Assembly: GCF_000699445.3 (NCBI RefSeq)
Contig: NC_067198.1
Location: 26,981,536 to 27,045,535 of the forward strand
Reading direction: 5' to 3'
DNA length: 64,000 nucleotides
Source of the DNA: Schistosoma haematobium
Taxonomy: Eukaryota > Platyhelminthes > Trematoda > Strigeidida > Schistosomatidae
The position numbers and the translations under genes were made by a program. Below the pieces are notes generated by a model that saw only the letters and a program-made list of their open reading frames with translations, was not told the origin of the DNA and did not search any database. Shown here piece after piece: positions 34,501 through 44,988 of this stretch. The stretch's first letter is position 1. Every line of letters starts with the position of its first letter.

Positions 34501-37500
34501 GCAATGCTAACCGGTGTTGCGGATGGTTGGAAGAAGGTTAGGCGCGAACAAACAAAAACGTGGAATCAGTTCATAAAGTCATTAACTTCGAATCCGAGCC
34601 ATGTCGGTAGATGCAGACTACTTGCTTGGGGTCCGCGTGACTCTCGTAACCAATGGTTGGAGACTCTTGGTGACATGGCTCAGAATCGATCACAATGGCG
34701 TAGGTGTATACACTCCCTTTCTTCCCTTAAACTATGAGATTAAATCGCTTCATATCTTTCTTTCTATGTACTAGACCTTTCTTCCTGTACTATATTCTAA
34801 TATGAAATCTTTCTTTTATATATCACCAACATTGACCTAACTACTTCTATGAATCTGGTGTTCATCTTGATGTGCTAATGCGGTATGGCAACTTGGACCG
34901 ATGCACATATGTGCCTGGTCCTACGTTGTAGCTGACTGACTGATAGTTCACGTAAGAACACTGTGTAGAAATTTTTTATTCAAATATGAGTATTTCTTGT
35001 TAAAACACAAAATAAATACACAGCAAGATACTGGATTCTTTTCATTTCGATATTTAGCAATATTTCAATCCACTATCTAGAAATTATCGATTTTCCAACA
35101 AATGTCAACCTTACCATTATATCCTCTATATTTACCATAGGTTGAAAGTACTTCTAAAGAAATACGAACTCAAAGACATTTTATGAATATAGGTAAATTG
35201 ATTAGACAAAGGTCGTATTTGCTAATTGGTCTCGATTACTGATAGTTCCAGTCTTACACAAAAGACAAAAATCCTCTTATGGCAGCCACCAAGAAATCAG
35301 GTTGACTAATATAATGTCTAAAACACCAACGCTTAACTAGGCTCGTGAAGAGCGAACTTGATGAAATCATGTTGGTTTTGATACTGGACATGGATGTGTA
35401 GACTAAACATTCACTCTTTGCAAGATTGTGGAACACAGACATACCTAACAACTTCCATCCCTAGTTGTGTTTCTCGGCCTTAAGGCAGTGTTCTCCTCTT
35501 TAAATCGACAAGTTATATTAGCATTTACTATCATTTAAAGAAAAACGTCAACATTATCTGGAATTCATATGGTGGATTACAGTGCAAAGTGGTGCATGGA
35601 AGACAGCTGACGGATGCTTCCCAAGTAAGGGCCGGAGCCAAAAAAGACTGTCTACTATCCCCTTCCTCTTTCTTCTGGTGGTCGATTGGATTATGAAGAC
35701 TTCGACGTCTGAGAGGAAGCACGGAATATAATAGACAGCTCCGAATCAATCAGGAGATTTAAATTTTGCGGATGACCTGGCCCTTCTATCCCATACACAT
35801 CAACAAATGCAGATGAAAACAACTAATATCGCAGCAGCCTCTGTATCAGTAGGCCTCAACATACACAAGGGAAAGAGCAAGATCCTCAAATACAATACAG
35901 AGAACACCAACCCAATCGCACTTGATGGAGAAACTCAGGAAGAGGTGGAAACTTTCACGTGCCTGGGTAGTATCATCAATGAACAAGGAAGGATCTGATG
36001 CAGACGTAGAGGTGAGGATTGGCAAAGCAAGAACCTCATTCATATAGTTGAAGAACATATGGAACTTAAAAACACTGTCAATCAATATCAAAGTCAGAAT
36101 CTTCAATGCGAACGTCAAGATAGATCTACTGTACGGAGCTGAAACTTGGAGAATTACCGCAACTATCATCAAAAAGGTACAAGTATTTATAAACAACTTT
36201 CTACGTAAGATTCTGAATGTCCGTTGGCCGGATACCATCAGTAACAGCCTACTATGGGAGAGAACAAACCAACTTCGAGCTGAGGAGCAAATTAGAAAAA
36301 GACGTTGGAGGTGGATAGGACACACATTGAGGAAATCATCAAAGTGCATCACGAAGCAAGCGCTAACTTGGAATCCTAATGGGAAACGAAAAAGAGGAAG
36401 TACAAAAAGCACACTGCGTCAAGATTTGGAAGCAGATATGAAAAGGATGGAGAGCAACTGGAAAGAACCGGAAAGGAATGCCCTGGACAGAGTTAGATGG
36501 AAAATGTTTGGGAGTAGCCTATGCTCCTCCATGAGTGGTAAAATGCCTTAGTCAGTAGTTCAGTATCATTTAAAGATGTATCAAAGGAATATATTACTTC
36601 AGTCAAAGTTTTCTCGAATATTATAATATTGGATCAAAGCATGTAGGAAACTTCCATCGTAATTGATGATTCCAAGTGCCACAACGATGAACACATGTGC
36701 AAGGCTTTACAATAGGTTGGACTGACTTCGCAACATCGTTCATCAATAGAAATACTTAAATTTAGGTGACATATAGTGTCATCACGGTTTTCTTCTTCAG
36801 CAAGAAATGTAAGTACATTCTGGATATTCACAACATTCTCCAACATTCATTTTATAAAATTCACTAGCACATACTTCTATAATGAATCTGTATTCATTCC
36901 CTTACAAGATCAGTCGTCCAATTAAGTCCTTCTCATTGAGTAATTAATGGTTAGGAAAATACTAATGACTGATTCGATTTTGTAGCTGTCTTATATAAAA
37001 CAGTTTAATAAGGTGGAATTTAACATGCTTTATTTCAATCAATATGAGATAAGGAGTTGATGATCATCATTACGTAACTATAGTGGTACTTAAACAAGAG
37101 TTAATAAAATAATTTTGTCCTAATTGTTAGATGTAATTAATTTTCTCACTTCATCTTTCTTATGAAAATTAGATTTACAAAATCAAAGATTACATAAACT
37201 AAAAACTAATTATGAAAAGGAATCGCACTCTTTGGTAGAAGAATTCTTAAAAGGTAGATCGTATATATATATATTCTGTATTTAAAACTGTTCAAATAAC
37301 ATACTTTTCCGCAAATCAGAAGAAAACTTTACTAAGCAACAACACGATAAACAAGTCAATGACTTAAAAGATATATTTGTTGCACTGGATTCTACATATA
37401 CTGCCAAAGCACATGAAGCTGTAATTGATCAGACTAGTTTGAAGGATGATCTGAAGAATAAAGTAAGTCAATTGATATTTCTATGAATTTTATTGACTTT

Positions 37501-40500
37501 GAATTTAGGACTTTAGATATCACTCATGTTACTAAGACATTAAAGTAAAAATACAATTTACTTGAGCTAGAATCCACAATTTTTCATCCCAGTACAGTTA
37601 AGTAATATGGTTATATCCGATTTAAACTGACATGAACTTTTAGGTAACGTATGTTTTGGTTAGTTTTAAAAATCCCCCTACTCTCACGCTTAAAATCAAA
37701 CAACAGAAGGTTAGACGAGTGATAACATTTATCTTTACCACCCGGATTTCTGGTTGTATAAGTACAATACCAAGGTATAACATTCAGCTTTTAAAAATCT
37801 TTATTCATGCATAACTAGGACATTACTTTTACAAAGCTCTGTAACATTAATTATAATTAAGTGACTTTAGTTGATAAAGTATAGAGGATATTACAGCAAT
37901 AACCAAGTTAAGCGTTTGTAGTGGAATCATCGAGTGAGTAGTGATAAAGTTGCCCAGAAAGATTCAGATAAAGGTGAATCGGCTGATAAAATCATATGCA
38001 ACGGTGATCATCAAATTGATTGAGAGATGTGATACTGTGACGTGTGCTGCTTATATCGACAGACATAAGTAGTATGTAACATTGTTTTGTCACCGTACTC
38101 CACTTTAAAATAATTAGCGTAGGCCGAAGAGATTTACATTAAGCTAAACAAGTGAAGATTAATTAATGCAAAATGGGAGGCCAGCAGGCCACTAACTGTT
38201 GATATGAGTTAAGCATGAAAGTGGAGGTTTACTTTCATCCTGACGTCAAAAATAAAGGTTGAAGACTGTTAGTTGTATTGTCGAAAATAGACTCCAGATC
38301 CTTATTTATTACGTTCTCCGCCTTTAAATTTTAGTTTTATGCACATATATAATGTCTACTCATATATTATTCATCGTTTGGTTTTTAATCCTAGAGTGTT
38401 CATTAATTTTTTATTTGAGGATAATATTTATCATGAGCTGATATCAGTTATAGGGTTACTGAAGACTAGTGGGTAAATGAAGAGATATTTCGCGTTACTT
38501 AGAACTCTCGATCAATGTGAACCAAATGGTGCTACATGGAATCGATCCTAGGACCTTCCAGCTTCACAGAGAGAATTTTATTTATACACCTGAGTTAGAA
38601 TTCATTGGTTTAGATATTCAACTTCTGTGAATTTTGACAGTGTTATGCCCAATTAATTTTGTTGTCAAGGTATCACTTCACTGCCGATACGGTTGACTTC
38701 AAACCCTATGATGCTAATTTGTGTGGATTTTATCTCTTTTCTAATTCACTGTCATCCACAAGCTTGATTAAACTTCTGCTACGTAAGTTATGTTACTTAA
38801 ATTTGTTATATGTAGTAAACAATGATTCGCATATATTTTTCATATAGAGTTTGGAGGAAAAACATACATTGAGAATAAATTTGGAGAATAAGGTCAATAG
38901 TTTGTGGTCTGAATTCAAACAGGCTTCCACTCAATACACAACAACTACCAATGAAAAAAAGACATCTTTCGAAAACTTAAAAGCAAAAGATGAACGTTCA
39001 GCTGCTGAAATTCAATTACACTTAAACAAAATCCAAAAAATCAATGATAATATATCGGCTACTAGACGTCGTATGTTAAAAACATCTAAGGAATATGAAG
39101 AAAAAAATCGCAACTTAAAAGAAGAACGTGATAAGTTAGTTGTTCGATTTCAAGTCTTGAAGACACAAATCAATAAATTACGTGATCTACAACATGAAAA
39201 ACTGGTTAAAATGTCAGTTGAAAGTGGGGATGCTATAAAAAAGGTAACTGTGAAAAATACTAATTGTTAGTATTTCTTATGAAACTACGTAGTCATGAAT
39301 AGTAGATTTTTTAAAATTCTCATTTATCAGTGCTAACTAAAATTCAAGACAGTTCAAAGTAAATGACTGCCTAGCTTATTCTAATAAGAGGATGGATTCA
39401 ATCACAGTTAGCATCTCAAAGAGGGAATAAGCTACTATGAAATTTAAAAATGAAAGCTTAGTGAAGTCAATGTAGTTACATATTCAGTTTTTATTTGCTC
39501 TTAAACGTTTGTACTGTAAATGAATTCATGTAATTTCTAAAAAAATTTAAATACAGGTTCAATGTTTATTGGAAAAAGCAGAGAAAATTATTAAGTTAGG
39601 TGAACAGTGCAGAAAGTATGAAACAGAAGAGGAAAAAGTTACACCATTCTATTCATCATCTTTATCAGCGGAAGAAGAAAGTGCTGTGCAAGAATCGTTC
39701 GAAAAAGAACAGAATGAAGAGATGATGAAGGTGATATGTTTTTAATATTTCCTTTGTTTTATCAATTTTCTTACTTTTCGGTTTGAATATATATATATAT
39801 CAGTTAGAGCAGTTTATTTTCTGAATGATATTCAGCTGGTCTTTTATCGTTTCATCTTTTGGGTTGCATAAAATTGGAGTGCTCCTACTGGCTTGTGACC
39901 AACGCCTGTTCCCAATGCAATTGTGACTTCCTTTATTTTCTGCATATGTGGCAGGATAATTCGTTTTTTAGTTTCAATATTCGATTTTGTAATTATTGAT
40001 GGAGTTGATAAACATAGTGGCTGTCCTGTTGAAAAGATCGTTTTATTTTGTTCCTCATTTTTTGCGTGGTAGTTATACTGCTATGTCTTCGCTCTTCCGA
40101 ATAGCAAGTTTGTATGCAGTTGTTTTTGATCAACTTAGAATTAGTGCAGCATAGGTTGGTTTATGATACACAAGAGTCTCTGGTTTCCTTGTATTGATTC
40201 TGGTGATCAACACATCTAAGAAGACTAGTCAGTTGTTTGCTTTCTTTTTAAAGATGAATTTTATATCATCAAGTATGTTATCGATCAAATTATAGGCGTT
40301 TTCGAGCTTAGCTATTAAACCAACCAGGTCGAGAAAACGTAGCTTCAACAAAAATCATCATCGTGAGTTAGAAAATCTTCACCTTCATCTCACATGTTTT
40401 CTTTTCAAAAAGCTCACATATGTCAACGGAGAACAACCAGTTTAGATGAGCAATTATTTCTGTGTGAAAGTTTTTAATTATTTTTAGCTAATAAATTAAT

Positions 40501-41595
40501 TTATAATAATATTCTGTTTTAATTTTTGAAAATTTCAGATATTAAAACGATGCCTTCCACTTGAAATGTTTTGGAAAAGATTTAATAAAGTTCAATTAGA
40601 TCGTTTAGCAATAATTAAAGAATACAATATGTTAGAGCAAGAAAACATTCAATTAAAATTATTATTGAAACAATATTTAGACGGTATATCAGTTAATAGT
40701 GAAGTTATATCTGGTGATAATTCATTAATTGTTATAAATGGACGATCAAATTTAAAGTGAGTTTTATAAATCTGATAATATTAACCCTTAATGGATATTT
40801 GTTTTCTGCTTAAGTGATTATTGATTATAATGTTCTACATTTAAGTGTTATAGCAACTTAATTAGTAATTGAATCTTGTTACCAAAGTTTTAACGCACGG
40901 AATAGTTTATTACTCTTACTATAAAGCCCAAGCCTGTTGTAAAATATTTGATAGTAGCGTCTTTATTGTCCCTTACCATCACAGTAAATCTGGTACTCGA
41001 AGTATACGCACCATTAATTACAGAAAATTTTCACTTTTATAGGATGTCTGAGACTGTACCAAAAAAATCAACTGATATTTACTCGTAAATACTCGAAATA
41101 GATTTCCGATAGATCACGAATATGTTCGCCGTCTCATACAGATAGTAGTGAAAGCCAACATCACCAATGGAACTGGAATTTTCTATCGATGACATTTTGA
41201 CACATGAAATTGATATGGGATGCAAAAGTGTTACCTCACTTCATTTCCTTCAGTATTCCATAATGTAACATAAGATGCAGTGTAACGCAGTAACTATAAA
41301 CCATATTCTGTTTCTACATAAAAATCCAACCAATACAATCCTATGTTACAATCGATGAATTTCTAACGATTATGGTTATCCCTAATTAATTTAGTATACC
41401 TGCAAAAAATAACATATTTTCTCATTAATATTTTTTTCGTGTTTCTTTATTTTCTTTTAAAGACACATGAGCATAATAGATGATCCACGAATTCTATTGA
41501 TATCTACTGATGATGATAGTGTACAGCCGAAAGAAATGATAAACTATGCTACTACTCCCGCCGCAGTTGACTATCGAATAAGACAGACAACTTAG
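31502..41595 (+). CDS. DRC2: Dynein regulatory complex subunit 2 (DRC2/CCDC65)
   Basis: This is a coiled-coil subunit of the nexin-dynein regulatory complex, which links outer doublet microtubules and controls dynein in motile cilia and flagella. Nine exons join in phase: 31502-31642, 31697-31845, 31903-32006, 37173-37253, 37320-37462, 38848-39243, 39557-39730, 40539-40756 and 41463-41595. They give 512 residues, against about 484 in the human protein. Family landmarks occur in order: a Lys-rich start, [17 protein letters not shown] (exon 1), [13 protein letters not shown] (exon 2), [20 protein letters not shown] (exon 3), [14 protein letters not shown] and [11 protein letters not shown] (exon 6), [11 protein letters not shown] (exon 7) and [10 protein letters not shown] (exon 8). 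All introns start GT and end AG. Introns 1, 2 and 4 are 54-66 nt; intron 3 is 5.2 kb and full of retroelements. The ATG is the first in an open frame. No broken exon was seen, so the gene looks functional. Confidence 0.93.
33205..33220 (+). repeat. 16-bp target-site duplication (left)
   Basis: ATAGTTCACGTAAGAA here recurs exactly at 34943-34958. The pair brackets the RTE-like insertion at 33221-34942. Confidence 0.85.
33221..34942 (+). mobile_element. RTE-like LINE, 5'-truncated, split by an LTR (copy D)
   Basis: Bounded by perfect 16-bp duplications, so the insertion limits are well fixed. The 5' part (33221-33416) keeps decayed palm motifs ([20 protein letters not shown]). The part after the solo LTR starts with [19 protein letters not shown] at about 33888, shifts frame by a two-base deletion, then runs open (33919-34446: [43 protein letters not shown]). 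A TGA follows LH, then [20 protein letters not shown] (34447-34737) and a 3' UTR ending TGACTGACTG. It lies in DRC2 intron 3 in the sense direction. Not autonomous. Confidence 0.85.
33417..33860 (-). mobile_element. Solo LTR inside the LINE
   Basis: A 444-bp block interrupts the LINE exactly where sister copies are continuous. Read on - it starts TGTTATATTC and ends TTGTATCATATCA, that is TG...CA, as LTRs do. Flanking 5-mers GAACT (33412-33416) and GATCT (33861-33865) fit a target duplication with one change. There is no internal coding region, so it is a solo LTR left by recombination. The family is unknown; a gypsy-type schistosome element is the likely source. Confidence 0.7.
34943..34958 (+). 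repeat. 16-bp target-site duplication (right)
   Basis: Exact match to 33205-33220, directly after the 3' end of the RTE-like LINE. Confidence 0.85.
34960..35555 (+). other. DRC2 intron 3, no further feature
   Basis: AT-rich intronic DNA between two LINE insertions. Nothing else recognised. Confidence 0.45.
35560..36551 (+). pseudogene. SR2-like (RTE) LINE, 5'-truncated
   Basis: Reverse-transcriptase remains start near 35590 and include [24 protein letters not shown] and the catalytic [18 protein letters not shown] box. They continue through [62 protein letters not shown] and the [14 protein letters not shown] tail of RTE elements, to a stop near 36551. Lesions: a frame change in LLSPF/LFLL, tandem stops after KHGI, a one-base insertion after EQG (35988-35995, GGAAGGA) and a TAG in place of Gln at 36048. 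It lies in DRC2 intron 3, same strand as the gene. Dead copy. Confidence 0.85.
36560..37170 (+). other. DRC2 intron 3, distal part
   Basis: Intronic AT-rich DNA up to the acceptor before exon 4 at 37173. No feature recognised. Confidence 0.5.
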
Positions 41596-41743
41596 ACAAA
41601 AGGATTCTACAACAAGAATAATATAAAATCCAAGGCAAGACATAACAATGATGAGGATTTTATGTGATTTACTATATGCCTACAAAGTAATTCAATGCTG
41701 AATCAAATTAAAGAGGTGGCTGATATATAAATACATTCTTCAT

Positions 41744-41749
41744 AATAAA
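41744..41749 (+). terminator. Poly(A) signal of DRC2
   Basis: AATAAA lies about 150 bases after the DRC2 stop at 41593-41595. It is the first canonical signal that I noticed downstream of the stop. Confidence 0.55.
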
Positions 41750-43425
41750 CGTTTTGTTTCTCGTTGAAAAATTTATTCACTTAACTGATTGCCAAACAGA
41801 TAAGCTTTAAGGGAAACCAGTGCTATAAATATTATAATACTTTTATGGCATTTTAATTGACTGAAGCAGTTAGGGCATATTTCAGGCATGGATAACCACC
41901 GCTTTCGTCGATGCGATTTTAGATAGCATAGTAGTTGGTTGTGAAACGTTTAGGGACAACTGTATCATGAAATTATATGGATTCACACAGTCTGTTGTAA
42001 TATGTTGAAGTCATCTTTATTAAAGATTTTTTGGTGTTAATTTGAAATGCGACAAATATTCAAAGTTAAAAATCTTTGAGTCATACATTTGTCTGTTCGA
42101 CAATACAGTTTATGATGTTCACAGATCTTCAAACTGCTTGAAAGAGAAAACAACTCGAGGTGCATAATTACTAGCTGTTTCTTGGTTTGTATGTAACAAT
42201 TGGAATTGACCGTTGTCTTAATCGACATTGAAACATGAGATCTTTCTGTCAGTACGTCTAAGTATCACTACGTTACAACAGGCATATCAAGCTGAGTGTA
42301 ATACGGTTAACTGGGTCCTTTCATACGAACCTAAGAATTGTCTGAAGTCAATGAATAAAATTTGAAAGAAACTACATTCAGCCTTCTTAGATCAGTCTTA
42401 TGATTTATTTAGATAAGAAAGAAATTGAATGCTCTTATGATAACTGAACAGACAGAGACTGACTAAACACTTCGATCTACAGAGAACTATTTAAATTAGT
42501 CGTCTTACTTGAGAAAATCTAAAATAATTGGTGACTTCTCAGTTCTCAATGAACGTAAAGCGATCAGAATATCATCAGTTTTAAGCATAGAATCACACAT
42601 TCCAAGAATACACAATGTTTGGTGATAATAGTTTGATTATGTAATACAGTATGTGGTTTCAGGAAACTACGGATACTACTATGTAGGATCTATCCACTGA
42701 ATAAGACAGTATTTTTATGGGTTGGAAATGAAGATGAGTCAAAAATGCACCTCAAAAACAACTCATACAACCTAATTAGAAGTATAAAAATATAAAAACA
42801 TAGGTCTTCAATATTTTCATCATCAGCCTCAACAGTTCATAAATTCATAATTTTGCGATAGTGGTCGAAGTAAAACACACAAAAATAAGTTGTAAGTGAA
42901 TTACACAATTTTACATATTAAAATAGTAAACCTTTACATTGACCACTTCTCAAATACGTCCGAAATTTCCCAATAATTAAAAAAAGAAACACTTTTACTG
43001 GTCAGAAATTTTATAAAAACTAATCACTTCATAAAATGCATAAATATGCAAAGAATATACATGAGATCATCACATAAAAAGTACACATTCACAAATGTTA
43101 ACGTAATCATTCTTACTATATCAGATAAAATGAAGAGAATAAAGACATACATATATCACAGTATAGATACTTTGAAAACATTTCTGCAATTATTGAATAC
43201 TACATTTTACTCATAATAATTAGTATTAATCGAGTAGCATAGAAACTAATAACGAACAAAATGCTAATAGTTAAGTGGTATATAACAGTTCCTCACTATT
43301 TACACATGTTATATATATACATATTTTTTTTTATTAAATCACAATAATAACAAGAAAAATAAGTGAAAAAGAGAGGATAGAGATAATGAAAATGATATCG
43401 GAAAAATAAATTATTTTTACAATTT
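41750..43425. other. Convergent intergenic and 3' UTR region
   Basis: This lies between the 3' ends of DRC2 (+) and the I-SMAD gene (-). It contains no credible coding frame and probably includes the I-SMAD 3' UTR. Confidence 0.5.
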
Positions 43426-43426
43426 C

Positions 43427-44988
43427 TTATTTGTTTGAAATGAATAAAGGAAACAGATGTTCTAAATTAATCCACACCTCTAAACGTGCTGGACAATGTG
43501 TAACATCTGGTCGACGATATGATGGTCCCCAACCTTTACCTAAACTTATATGTATAATGGGATTTTTGCATAGATTGTTTTTTTTTGCCCACAAATGAGT
43601 TTTGTGCAACTCGTTAAAATCTACATTATTACTATTATTGTTATTACCACTTAAATTACTGCTGTCGCCATTATGGTTGTTACCGGAATACTGACGACAA
43701 GATGATGATGACGCTGAAGATGATGAAGAAGACTGTTGTTGCAACCAGTTTTCATAACATGAAAGGTCGAAAACTAATAGAGAATAACCGGCTGGTACAC
43801 GATATACAGGTCTATCGACAAGAAAGTCTTCAGTACTACTATTAAGCGATGAAGAAGAAGAGGAAGAAGAATTAGCATTATGAAACTGCAAACAAGGTGA
43901 TGATACAAATATAGGTAAGTTTGTAGCCATCGCTTGATTACTTAACCATACACAACCATAAGTGGTAAGTGTAAGCGAAATTCCCTGGCTGCCTAGACGA
44001 CAACATTGTCTCCAACCAGATGATTTATACATTGATGAATGAACAATTAAATTTGGTATTAGAGATGCATTGTTGAATGAATCCACATAATTATAACACT
44101 TTTTGCATTGTTTTGAAGATGATCTGATGATACTACTGTTATTACCAATAATCCTATTCGTATGACAAGCGATAGAGGGAGTGGTCGAATAATTCTCGAG
44201 TTCATTAAAACTTCTATTACAATCTGATTTACAATTATATTTTACATGATTTGATCGATATAAAGTTAGTAAAGATAAATATATATAGTCACTTTGAGAT
44301 TTACTTCTATAATTTGAATGATTTTCCTTATTTATATATGCTTGTTTCGGAGATGAATACAGCTTGTCCTTTACATCACTATTATTATGGTCATTATCAT
44401 TAATATTAACATCATTGTAGACAATATTTAATTTACGATTTGTAATTTGATACCATCTACGTCCAACATGATGATGTGATTCCCAATAGGAAATATTTGC
44501 CCATGGTTTAAGATGGTGTAGAGGAGAGGGAGAAGAAAGACGACTATGTAGGTAAGATTTCTCATTATTTATTGTAACAGAATGATCGCTGATAGAAATA
44601 AATCGGTTAAAATGCAGATTAGAATTTTGTAAAGGGTTATCATTTTTAGGGTTGTTAGAAGATAAGATGAAACTACAACTATGCATTTCATCATCAGAAC
44701 TACTTACAGATGTGGAAGCAGTTGTTGTTGGTGGTGGTGAAAGTAGTGTTGTATGATTGAAATCTGTGGATGGAACCAAGTAAGTAGATAATTTAAAATT
44801 TCTATTGTTTCTCAATTTCTTCCATTTGGTTAAAGATGAAACAGGACTTACTAAATTCATGTGCAATTTTTGTTGTATTTTATGAAGAAACTGAGGTGAA
44901 CAGTAAGTCAGTTTTGTTTTTGCATAGGTATCATGATTGGCAAGCAACGGAGCTGAAGAATTATTTATAATTGGATCATATGATATAA
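43427..44988 (-). CDS. I-SMAD terminal exon (linker and MH2)
   Basis: Starts after TTCTTTAG, two bases completing the codon left by the previous exon, and stays open for 519 codons to the stop at 43427-43429. The first ~150 residues are Ser/Asn/Thr-rich linker. MH2 begins at PWANISYW (near 44510). About 140 extra residues separate VGRRW...LNIVYN from GISLTLT, and about 60 Ser/Asn-rich residues (a QQQSSSSSS run) separate the VFDLSCYENW strand from NPIIHISLGKGWG. An ATG at 45022 belongs to the same frame, but the acceptor lies downstream of it. Confidence 0.85.

Noticed and set aside
35846..36412. 188-codon - strand frame as a gene
   Set aside because: It is the antisense shadow of the SR2-like LINE coding strand.
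40566..40760. DRC2 ending at the TGA at 40758-40760
   Set aside because: A GTGAGT donor precedes it, and exon 9 restores the frame after a TTTTAAAG acceptor and continues to 41595.
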